Below, in pieces: positions 1 to 4,974 of a DNA stretch of 9,194 bases. Source of the DNA: JAGNZR01 sp051646055 (GTDB lineage: Bacteria; Fusobacteriota; Fusobacteriia; Fusobacteriales; Fusobacteriaceae); contig JBOFCM010000197.1 in assembly GCA_051646055.1 (NCBI GenBank), forward strand, positions 1 to 9,194, given 5' to 3'. The notes below the pieces were generated by a model, which was not told the origin of the DNA, searched no databases, and worked only from the letters and a program-made list of their open reading frames with translations. Made by a program: the position numbers and the translations under genes. The number at the start of each line of letters is the position of its first letter. Position 1 is the stretch's first letter.

Positions 1-789
1 AATGATGCAGCAAAAAAAATGGCTCATCTAGAATTTGTGGAAAAGCTGGAGATAAACACAGAGGATGAGATTGGCGAATTAGCTCAATCGATAGAGGAGA
101 TGTCTCAAAATTTGAGAGACTCCATGGAGAGTCTTAAAAATTTTGTTGGAAATGCATCCCATGAACTCAAAACTCCTATATCAGTGGTAAATATGATTTG
201 TCAGAACTTGAGGAATGAGGATATGTTCACTAAAAAAGAGAGGTTGGAGGCTTATGAAAAACTGATTAAAGAAACAGAAGGAATGGGGGAACTTATTCAG
301 AATCTGATGACTCTTTCAAAAGTGAGCTATTCCAAAAATAATTTGAATCCTATAAATATAAATTTGAAAAAAATAGTGATGGCTTCGGTCTATAAATATG
401 AGATGTTAGAAATTGACAAGGGACTGGATGTGCAAGTGGATATAGATAGAGATGTCTATCTTCTCACTGACTATAGTTTTTTTAAAGTGGTTCTAGATAA
501 CCTGATTCAAAATGCCATGAAATATGCTCCTTTGGAGAGTGCTCTTCATATTTTTATTGAGGAAAACAGACTGGTTATAGAAAATGAGCTTGAAAAAAAT
601 CTTCAGGAGAAAAAAGAAAATCTTTTTGAACCTTTTAAAAGAGGGAGTAATGTATCTGGAACAGATATAGAGGGATCCGGTCTTGGGCTTTCTATTGTAA
701 AAAGTATATTAGAGCTCTTAAATTTCTCATATTCTCTTGAAATAGATGGAAAAATTTTTAAATTTATTATTTTTCTTCCAAAAAAATAG
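1..789 (+). CDS. Sensor histidine kinase, C-terminal part (5' end outside window)
   Basis: This is the cytoplasmic part of a two-component sensor kinase, which autophosphorylates on histidine and passes the phosphate to a response regulator. The frame is open from base 1, so the N-terminal sensor and membrane segments lie outside the window. Numbering from the Met codon at 19, the order is: end of a HAMP domain (DEIGELAQSIEEMS, 16-29), HisKA H-box (NASHELKTP, phospho-acceptor His48), and HATPase_c with N-box (DNLIQNAMKYAP, 160-171), F-box (LFEPF, 202-206) and G2 box (GSGLGLS, 219-225). The G1 box is degenerate: where relatives have D/N-x-G-x-G there is IENELEKN, with no glycine. The partner response regulator is not visible and may lie upstream. 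The family assignment is firm; the signal sensed cannot be read from this part. The NapH-like gene 71 bases downstream could be a target or partner, but that is only a guess from position. Confidence 0.93.
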   Translation, partial: NDAAKKMAHLEFVEKLEINTEDEIGELAQSIEEMSQNLRDSMESLKNFVGNASHELKTPISVVNMICQNLRNEDMFTKKERLEAYEKLIKETEGMGELIQNLMTLSKVSYSKNNLNPININLKKIVMASVYKYEMLEIDKGLDVQVDIDRDVYLLTDYSFFKVVLDNLIQNAMKYAPLESALHIFIEENRLVIENELEKNLQEKKENLFEPFKRGSNVSGTDIEGSGLGLSIVKSILELLNFSYSLEIDGKIFKFIIFLPKK

Positions 790-803
790 ATTGGTCACAC
801 TGA

Positions 804-843
804 GAACACACTGAAATATTAAGATTATGTTATTAAGAACACA
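804..843 (+). repeat. Short interleaved direct repeats between the kinase and the NapH-like gene
   Basis: The gap after the kinase contains GAACACA twice (804-810 and 837-843) and ATTAAGA twice (818-824 and 832-838, 14 bases start to start). Short direct repeats in front of a gene next to a two-component system can be response-regulator sites, but these are AT-rich and could be chance. I see no convincing -35/-10 pair and no terminator here, so the NapH-like gene could be co-transcribed with the kinase. Confidence 0.25.
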
Positions 844-848
844 TAAAT

Positions 849-852
849 GGAG
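849..852 (+). promoter_or_regulatory. Ribosome-binding site that sets the start of the NapH-like gene
   Basis: GGAG at 849-852 lies 8 bases before ATG 861. An in-frame GTG at 852 would start inside this site and has no Shine-Dalgarno sequence of its own, so ATG 861 is chosen. Confidence 0.7.
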
Positions 853-860
853 TGATAAAT

Positions 861-2273
861 ATGACTAATTTTAAAAAAAGCAGAATGTTTTTTCAATTTT
901 CTTTTCTAATCTATATTTTGACAGTTAGCACCGGAAAGGCTCTGAATCTTCCATGGGGAGAGAGCCTACATGCTATATGTCCCCTAGGAGCCACAGAAAG
1001 TTTCTCTACTTATTTGAGAACTGGAACTTTTATTAAACATACAGGGGAGAGCAACTGGATTATGATGCTATCTCTGTTCCTAATATCTCTAGCAGGGGGA
1101 GCTATTTTCTGTGGATGGATATGTCCCTTTGGAACGATTCAAGAATATCTGGGAAGAGTAGCAGAAAAACTGGGAATAAGAAAAAAGAATCTTATTTCTA
1201 AAAAATGGGATAGAATTTTCAGAAATTTCAAATATATAGTGCTGATAGTTGTACTTATTCAGAGTGCTAGATATTTTAAACTTGTTTTCGAAACCTATGA
1301 TCCATACTATACGATTTTTAATCTTTGGAGTAGTGATATCACACTGACAGCAGTTGCTGTTTTAGGGATGACCTTGATACTTTCCCTATTTATAGAAAGA
1401 GCTTACTGTAAATATTTTTGTCCCCTGGGAGCTATAAACGGAATTATGAATAGGATAAATATTTTTAGACTGAAAAGAGATAGGAAAAGCTGTATAGATT
1501 GCAAACTTTGTGATAGTGCTTGTCCTATGGACATAAAAGTTTCAGAGAGTGAAGATATAAAAGATTCCAGTTGTACCAAATGTATGAAATGTGCGGATAG
1601 TTGTCCAGTAAACAAAAAAAATGAGAATATGACTTTGGGTCTAAGAGGAGTAAGAAAAAATTGGCTGTTTGTATCTTTAGTAATGGGACTTTTCTTTCTT
1701 CCTATAGCCATAGGTAGCTGGGCTGGAAAATTTCAAGAAGCAGATGAAATAAAATCCTATCAAACCACTGAAGATATAAGAGGATCTTTTACACTGGATG
1801 AACTTATAAATAATTATGGAGTGGACAAAGAACTATTTATAAAAGGGTTTGGACTTCCTAAAAATTATAACTCAAATCTTAAAGTGAAGGAGCTTTCTGA
1901 CAAGGGAATAACTTTGGATAATATAAGAAACTTTATCCGTTATAAAGATACGGTGATAAAAGAGATTGAGAATATAAAAATAGTCGAGGGGACTGATATA
2001 GAGAAAACCCTCAATGAAAATATAAAAGCTCTTCAACCAGGTTCTTTGAAAATGCTATTTTTATCAGAAGAGATAGCAAGTAAAACTTTTCAGATAAAAA
2101 GAAAGACAATGCTGGTAGAAATTGAAAAAATGGTTAAAAATTATGATGAATTTTTAAAATATTTCGGAATAGATAAGAGTGAGATGCCAAATACTACAAT
2201 CAATGATCTAGAGCCTAAGTACAATATAAAATTTGAAAATGTAAAAACCTATATTCAAGAAAATAGCAAATAA
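861..2273 (+). CDS. NapH/RdxA-like 4Fe-4S polyferredoxin membrane protein with an extra C-terminal domain
   Basis: This 470-residue membrane electron-transfer protein belongs to the NapH/CcoG/NosR-C superfamily, whose members pass electrons through the membrane using iron-sulfur clusters. It shows the paired CxxxCP motifs (Cys84/Cys88 in CGWICPFG, Cys183/Cys187 in CKYFCPLG) and two 4Fe-4S ferredoxin motifs (Cys211, 214, 217, 221 and Cys238, 241, 244, 248). A third CPLG lies near residue 40. Hydrophobic segments lie near residues 10-25, 67-87, 124-136, 160-180 and 269-287. Basic residues put the ferredoxin part in the cytoplasm and everything after about 290 outside. That tail of some 180 residues is absent from NapH and seems to contain a degenerate repeat (about 310-358 and 423-465). 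No catalytic partner is adjacent apart from the kinase upstream, so the electron donor and acceptor are unknown. A short bidirectional terminator follows the stop. Confidence 0.85.
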   Translation: MTNFKKSRMFFQFSFLIYILTVSTGKALNLPWGESLHAICPLGATESFSTYLRTGTFIKHTGESNWIMMLSLFLISLAGGAIFCGWICPFGTIQEYLGRVAEKLGIRKKNLISKKWDRIFRNFKYIVLIVVLIQSARYFKLVFETYDPYYTIFNLWSSDITLTAVAVLGMTLILSLFIERAYCKYFCPLGAINGIMNRINIFRLKRDRKSCIDCKLCDSACPMDIKVSESEDIKDSSCTKCMKCADSCPVNKKNENMTLGLRGVRKNWLFVSLVMGLFFLPIAIGSWAGKFQEADEIKSYQTTEDIRGSFTLDELINNYGVDKELFIKGFGLPKNYNSNLKVKELSDKGITLDNIRNFIRYKDTVIKEIENIKIVEGTDIEKTLNENIKALQPGSLKMLFLSEEIASKTFQIKRKTMLVEIEKMVKNYDEFLKYFGIDKSEMPNTTINDLEPKYNIKFENVKTYIQENSK

Positions 2274-2305
2274 AAAATAGCTGTGTTGCACACACAGCTA
2301 TTTTT
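2273..2305. terminator. Bidirectional rho-independent terminator between convergent genes
   Basis: A perfect 14-bp inverted repeat (AAAAATAGCTGTGT at 2273-2286, matching 2292-2305) encloses a 5-base loop. It is flanked by an A-run on the left and a T-run on the right, so it works on both strands. It begins at the last base of the NapH-like stop codon, and the zupT stop codon (2306-2308, minus) abuts its other end. Confidence 0.9.
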
Positions 2306-3121
2306 TTAAAGAAAAAGAAGAAGGCTTAAGGCCATAATTACCATCCCAGATACAAATCCATATATGGAAAGGTGGTGTTCTCCGTATTTTTCAGCGGTAG
2401 GAAGAAGCTGATCCATGGATATAAAAATCATTATTCCGGCAACACCTGAAAAAAGAATTCCAAATAAGAGAGGAGTCATAAAAGGCATAAGAATAAGATA
2501 ACCCACAACTGCTCCTACAGGTTCAGAAAGACCAGAAAGAAGAGAAAGTTTAAAGGCTTTTTTTCTGCTTTCTGTCGCAAAATAAATAGGAACTGCAACA
2601 GCTATTCCTTCTGGAATATTATGGATAGCGATGGCAAAAGCGATAGGAATTCCCAGTTTAGGATCTTCTACAGCTGAAAGAAAAGTTGCTAGACCTTCAG
2701 GGAAATTATGGATTCCAATTGCTACAGCTGAAAGAGTTCCCATTTTCAAGAGTGCTTTTTTTCTATGGTGATGTGCCATTTCTTCATCTGAAAGCATAAC
2801 TATTACATCTTTTGGTTCATGTGGATTTTCATAGGAGGGAACAAACTTATCTATCAAAGCTATGAAAAGCATTCCTCCAAAAAGAGAGATAACAGCGATA
2901 CCACTTCCAATCTTCAACCCCATACTTTCTACTAAAATATCCTTTGCTTTGGGAAAAATCTCAACAAAGGAAACATAGACCATTACTCCTGCTGAAAAAC
3001 CTAGGGATAGGGCTAAAAATTTTGTGTTAGGTTTTTTATGAAAAAAAGCCAGGCAACTTCCGATACCAGTAGAAAGCCCGGCAAAAAGTGTAAGCAAAAA
3101 TGCAAAAACAATGTTGTTCAT
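2306..3121 (-). CDS. zupT: ZIP-family metal ion transporter (ZupT-type)
   Basis: This is a 271-residue inner-membrane ZIP permease, a family that brings Zn2+ and other divalent metals (Fe2+, Mn2+, Co2+) into the cytoplasm. The diagnostic helices are clear: HNFPEG at 138-143 (TM4) and HNIPEG at 167-172 (TM5), whose His and Glu residues form the binuclear metal site. GLSEPVGAVVGY (about 197-208) and DQLLPTAE (about 237-244) are also typical. The loop between TM3 and TM4 (about 95-125) is acidic and then His-rich (EEMAHHHRKK), as in many ZIP proteins. The length is close to E. coli ZupT. The start is supported by AGAGGAG (3129-3135 on the plus strand), 7 bases before the ATG. It stands alone, convergent with the NapH-like gene and divergent from csp. 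I could not find a convincing promoter for it. Metal preference cannot be read from the sequence. Confidence 0.92.
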   Translation of the reverse strand: MNNIVFAFLLTLFAGLSTGIGSCLAFFHKKPNTKFLALSLGFSAGVMVYVSFVEIFPKAKDILVESMGLKIGSGIAVISLFGGMLFIALIDKFVPSYENPHEPKDVIVMLSDEEMAHHHRKKALLKMGTLSAVAIGIHNFPEGLATFLSAVEDPKLGIPIAFAIAIHNIPEGIAVAVPIYFATESRKKAFKLSLLSGLSEPVGAVVGYLILMPFMTPLLFGILFSGVAGIMIFISMDQLLPTAEKYGEHHLSIYGFVSGMVIMALSLLLFL

Positions 3122-3217
3122 GTTATAACTCCTCTACTTTTACTTGATTTCAAAAACATTCTACAGATTAAAAATGAAAAATCCTCTAAAAATAAGAAAA
3201 AATTAAAAAACAATTCA

Positions 3218-3241
3218 TTGTACAAATAAAATGCTGTACAA
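3218..3241. promoter_or_regulatory. TTGTACA inverted repeat, candidate operator between zupT and csp
   Basis: TTGTACA (3218-3224) and TGTACAA (3235-3241) form a perfect 7-bp inverted repeat with a 10-base spacer; each half is itself built on the palindrome TGTACA. The right half coincides with the candidate -35 of csp promoter P1. The size and symmetry suit a dimeric regulator, but I do not recognise the site. Confidence 0.4.
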
Positions 3242-3263
3242 AAAATGAAAAGTAGTGTATAAT
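3235..3263 (+). promoter_or_regulatory. Candidate csp promoter P1
   Basis: TGTACA (3235-3240, 4 of 6 matches to the -35 consensus), a 17-base spacer and a perfect TATAAT (3258-3263). Transcription would begin near 3270, giving a leader of about 110 bases before csp. Long leaders are typical of cold-shock genes. Confidence 0.55.
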
Positions 3264-3301
3264 AATATATGTGATAAGGAATTACAAATTAGGTTTTAAT
3301 G

Positions 3302-3332
3302 TTTACAGTACCTTCGGGTATCTTTGTATAAT
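3302..3332 (+). promoter_or_regulatory. Candidate csp promoter P2
   Basis: TTTACA (3302-3307, 5 of 6 to the -35 consensus), a long 19-base spacer and a perfect TATAAT (3327-3332). Transcription from here would start near 3339 and leave out the hairpin at 3304-3328. The long spacer makes it weaker on paper than P1. Confidence 0.35.
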
Positions 3333-3377
3333 ATTAGATTTGAGATTTAATCATAATTAAAAATAATATGGAGGTAC
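3304..3377 (+). promoter_or_regulatory. csp 5' leader: C(UUCG)G hairpin and alternative anti-Shine-Dalgarno pairing
   Basis: GUACC (3308-3312), UUCG and GGUAU (3317-3321) form a hairpin capped by the exceptionally stable C(UUCG)G tetraloop. It extends through UACA (3304-3307) with UGUA (3325-3328) across a 3-base bulge. The same 5' arm, GUACCUUC (3308-3315), is complementary over 8 bp (one G-U) to GGAGGUAC (3370-3377), which is the csp ribosome-binding site. The two structures cannot form together. The pairing is seen directly; a regulatory role is inference. The rest of the 3122-3380 gap shows no gene. Confidence 0.45.
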
Positions 3378-3380
3378 ACA

Positions 3381-3578
3381 ATGAAAGGTACAGTTAAATG
3401 GTTTAACGAGGAAAAAGGATTTGGATTTATTACTGGTGAGGACGGGAAAGATGTATTCGCACACTTCTCTGAAATCCAAAAAGACGGATTCAAGAAATTA
3501 TCTGAAGGAGAAGAAGTAACTTTTGAAGTTACAACTGGTCCTAAAGGTCTAGTAGCAACTAACATAAAATCAATCTAA
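3381..3578 (+). CDS. csp: Cold-shock domain protein (CspA family)
   Basis: This is a 65-residue single-domain cold-shock protein, a cytoplasmic five-stranded beta barrel that binds single-stranded RNA and DNA and acts as an RNA chaperone. The whole family signature is present: KGTVKWFN at the N-terminus, RNP1 KGFGFI (12-17) and RNP2 VFAHF (25-29), with the nucleic-acid-stacking aromatics Trp8, Phe15, Phe17, Phe27 and Phe29. The length is normal for the family. GGAGG (3370-3374) lies 6 bases before the ATG. It is monocistronic: two candidate promoters and a structured leader precede it and a strong terminator follows. Many bacteria carry several csp paralogues and not all are cold-induced, so the number and induction pattern here are unknown. 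Confidence 0.96.
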   Translation: MKGTVKWFNEEKGFGFITGEDGKDVFAHFSEIQKDGFKKLSEGEEVTFEVTTGPKGLVATNIKSI

Positions 3579-3587
3579 TTGATATTT

Positions 3588-3617
3588 AAAAGCCCAGGTT
3601 TCTGGGCTTTTTTTTTT
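3588..3617 (+). terminator. Rho-independent terminator of csp
   Basis: AAAAGCCCAG (3588-3597), loop GTTT and CTGGGCTTTT (3602-3611) form a 10-bp stem with a GC-rich core, running into a ten-base T-run (3608-3617). It should insulate csp from msrA. Confidence 0.94.
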
Positions 3618-3634
3618 ATATTTGTAAAAATTTT

Positions 3635-3667
3635 AAATTTGATTTTCAAATTTTTTTTAGTTAGACT
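3635..3667 (+). promoter_or_regulatory. Candidate msrA promoter overlapping an AT-rich dyad
   Basis: A perfect 8-bp inverted repeat (AAATTTGA 3635-3642, TCAAATTT 3646-3653) overlaps TTGATT (3639-3644). With a 17-base spacer this is followed by TAGACT (3662-3667); each box matches the consensus at 4 of 6. Because csp ends in a strong terminator, msrA should have its own promoter in this gap, but these matches are weak and the dyad, with its trailing T-run, is almost all A/T. Confidence 0.3.
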
Positions 3668-3673
3668 TAGAGC

Positions 3674-3680
3674 GAGGTGA
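3674..3680 (+). promoter_or_regulatory. Ribosome-binding site that sets the msrA start
   Basis: GAGGTGA (3674-3680) lies 5 bases before ATG 3686. An in-frame GTG at 3677 falls inside the site, so the ATG is preferred; the resulting signal peptide then begins MSIKRK. Confidence 0.75.
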
Positions 3681-3685
3681 TTTAT

Positions 3686-4279
3686 ATGAGTATAAAAAGA
3701 AAATATGTATTTATAGGGGGAGTTGCATTACTCACTTCCTTGCTCTTTGGTGCAGAAAAAACAGCTTATTTAGCCGGTGGGTGTTTCTGGTGTACAGAAT
3801 CTGATATGGAAAAAATACCAGGAATTATAGATGTAACATCAGGTTATTCTGGTGGTAACGTAGAAAATCCTAAATATAAAGATGTTTCTTCAGGCAAAAC
3901 TGGACATATTGAAACTATAAAGGTGAAATATGATGATGAAAAAATAAGTTATTCTCAAGTGTTGGATTCTTTCTTGCGAGTGATGGATCCCACAGATGGT
4001 GAAGGACAGTTTGTAGATAGGGGATATCAGTATTCGCCTGCTATTTTTTATGGAAATCTAGAAGAGGAAAAAATTGCAAAGAAAGCTTTGGAAAAGATAA
4101 AAGTGGATGGAAAATTCGATAAGATTGCTACGAAATTGATTCCTTTTGAAAATTTTTATGATGCAGAAGATTATCATCAAGATTATGCTAAAAAAAATCC
4201 AATAAGGTATAATTATTATCGTGGTAGATCAGGGAGAGATGAATTCTTAAAGAAAGTTTGGGGAGAAAAATCCCAATAA
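3686..4279 (+). CDS. msrA: Exported peptide methionine-S-sulfoxide reductase MsrA
   Basis: MsrA reduces the S epimer of methionine sulfoxide in proteins back to methionine. The 197-residue protein starts with a signal peptide (basic MSIKRK, hydrophobic core to about residue 21, likely cleavage after FGA at 23), so it should act outside the inner membrane. The mature part opens with GGCFWCTE, which holds the catalytic Cys33 and the catalytic Glu38. Further family motifs are TSGYSGG (51-57), the QFVDRGYQYSPAIFY region (about 108-122) and EDYHQDY (161-167). The only cysteines are Cys33 and Cys36; the C-terminal resolving cysteines of E. coli-type MsrA are absent, so Cys36 or an external thiol must complete the cycle. 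msrB follows after 10 bases, and its ribosome-binding site overlaps the msrA stop codon, so the two are translationally linked. Confidence 0.95.
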   Translation: MSIKRKYVFIGGVALLTSLLFGAEKTAYLAGGCFWCTESDMEKIPGIIDVTSGYSGGNVENPKYKDVSSGKTGHIETIKVKYDDEKISYSQVLDSFLRVMDPTDGEGQFVDRGYQYSPAIFYGNLEEEKIAKKALEKIKVDGKFDKIATKLIPFENFYDAEDYHQDYAKKNPIRYNYYRGRSGRDEFLKKVWGEKSQ

Positions 4280-4289
4280 GGAGTCTGTT

Positions 4290-4799
4290 GTGAGAAAAAA
4301 AATTATAGGAGGTCTACTATTGATTATGGGTACTGTACTATTAGCTGGAAACTGGCAAAATTTTAAAAAACCATCTCAAGATGAACTGAAGAAAATTCTT
4401 ACACCTATACAATATAAAGTTACTCAACAGGAAGGGACAGAACCTCCGTTTCAAAATGAGTATAATGACAACAAGGAAATGGGAATATATGTGGATATAG
4501 TTTCCGGAGAGCCACTATTTTCATCTCTGGATAAATATGAATCAGGTACCGGTTGGCCCAGTTTTACAAAGCCACTGGTAGCCGAAAATGTAGTTTTAAA
4601 AAAAGATTATAAGCTTATCTGGCCACGAACAGAAGTTCGAAGCAGATATGGAGATTCCCATCTAGGTCATGTCTTTAATGATGGACCGTCTCCCACAGGA
4701 AAAAGATATTGTATGAACTCTGCTGCCCTAAAATTTATTCCTGTGGAAAATTTGGAAAAAGAGGGGTATGGAGAATTTCTTAGTTTGTTTAAAAAATAG
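4290..4799 (+). CDS. msrB: Exported peptide methionine-R-sulfoxide reductase MsrB, zinc-free single-cysteine form
   Basis: MsrB reduces the R epimer of methionine sulfoxide and so complements MsrA. The 169-residue protein has an N-terminal signal peptide (MRKKIIGGLLLIMGTVLLAG) and then the SelR fold: GIYVDIVSGEPLFSS (65-79), SGTGWPSF (85-92), SHLGHVFNDGP (123-133) and catalytic RYCMNSAAL with Cys141. The two CxxC zinc motifs are missing. Cys141 is the only cysteine; Thr87 stands where SGCGWPSF-type relatives have the resolving cysteine, so this is a one-Cys enzyme. The start is GTG 4290, preceded by AAGGAG (4278-4283, spacing 6). A second SD-like AGGAGGT (4307-4313) lies 6 bases before an in-frame TTG (4320), but starting there would remove the basic end of the signal peptide. 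In many bacteria MsrA and MsrB are fused; here they are separate. Confidence 0.94.
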   Translation: MRKKIIGGLLLIMGTVLLAGNWQNFKKPSQDELKKILTPIQYKVTQQEGTEPPFQNEYNDNKEMGIYVDIVSGEPLFSSLDKYESGTGWPSFTKPLVAENVVLKKDYKLIWPRTEVRSRYGDSHLGHVFNDGPSPTGKRYCMNSAALKFIPVENLEKEGYGEFLSLFKK

Positions 4800-4816
4800 T
4801 GGAATAGCAAGATTTG

Positions 4817-4850
4817 AAAAACCTAGAAAAAAATCTAGGTTTTTTATTTT
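4817..4850 (+). terminator. Rho-independent terminator of msrAB
   Basis: AAAAACCTAGA (4817-4827) pairs with TCTAGGTTTTT (4834-4844) around an A6 loop, and the T-run continues with one interruption to 4850. The stem core is only moderately GC-rich, but placement and U-run are right. Confidence 0.85.
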
Positions 4851-4901
4851 TAAAAAATCAACCGAAAAAGAATTTTTTGTATAAAAAAAAGACTAAAAGT
4901 A

Positions 4902-4930
4902 TTGACACGGTGATTTAAAAATGTTAATAT
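4902..4930 (+). promoter_or_regulatory. Sigma70-type promoter of the uxu-TRAP operon
   Basis: A perfect TTGACA (4902-4907), a 17-base spacer and TAATAT (4925-4930) preceded by TG at 4922-4923 (extended -10). Transcription should start near 4937, about 38 bases before uxuA. It is the best promoter in the window and the only clear one for the five genes downstream. Confidence 0.8.
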
Positions 4931-4936
4931 TCTAGC

Positions 4937-4946
4937 ATACAAGTAT
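4937..4946. promoter_or_regulatory. Candidate repressor operator at the uxu transcription start
   Basis: ATAC-AA-GTAT is a short perfect dyad placed just after the -10 box, where bound protein would block transcription. GntR/FadR-family repressors such as UxuR and ExuR control hexuronate genes in other bacteria and often bind GTAT/ATAC-type dyads. Assigning this site to such a regulator is inference; no regulator gene is in the window. Confidence 0.4.
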
Positions 4947-4974
4947 AAAAACAAAAAAAGAAGGAGAAATCTAT

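Noticed and set aside
852..860. GTG start for the NapH-like gene, three codons upstream of the chosen ATG
   Set aside because: The GTG overlaps the GGAG ribosome-binding site that is well spaced from ATG 861.
1403..1711. Open frame on the minus strand inside the NapH-like gene
   Set aside because: It is antisense to the conserved ferredoxin region and has no credible start signal or recognisable protein; it is a shadow of the real gene.
3122..3217. Promoter for zupT on the minus strand
   Set aside because: A TAGAAT-like -10 exists at 3158-3163 (minus), but no acceptable -35 lies 16-18 bases from it, and other candidates are no better than background in this AT-rich DNA.
3038..3229. Small lysine-rich open frame on the plus strand, partly antisense to zupT
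   Set aside because: It begins inside zupT, its composition is what AT-rich noncoding DNA gives, and no ribosome-binding site or family resemblance is visible.
3304..3328. Terminator or attenuator in the csp leader
   Set aside because: The UUCG hairpin is not followed by a U-run, so termination is unlikely; its competition with SD pairing is the better reading.
3677..3685. GTG start for msrA
   Set aside because: It lies inside GAGGTGA, the ribosome-binding site of ATG 3686.
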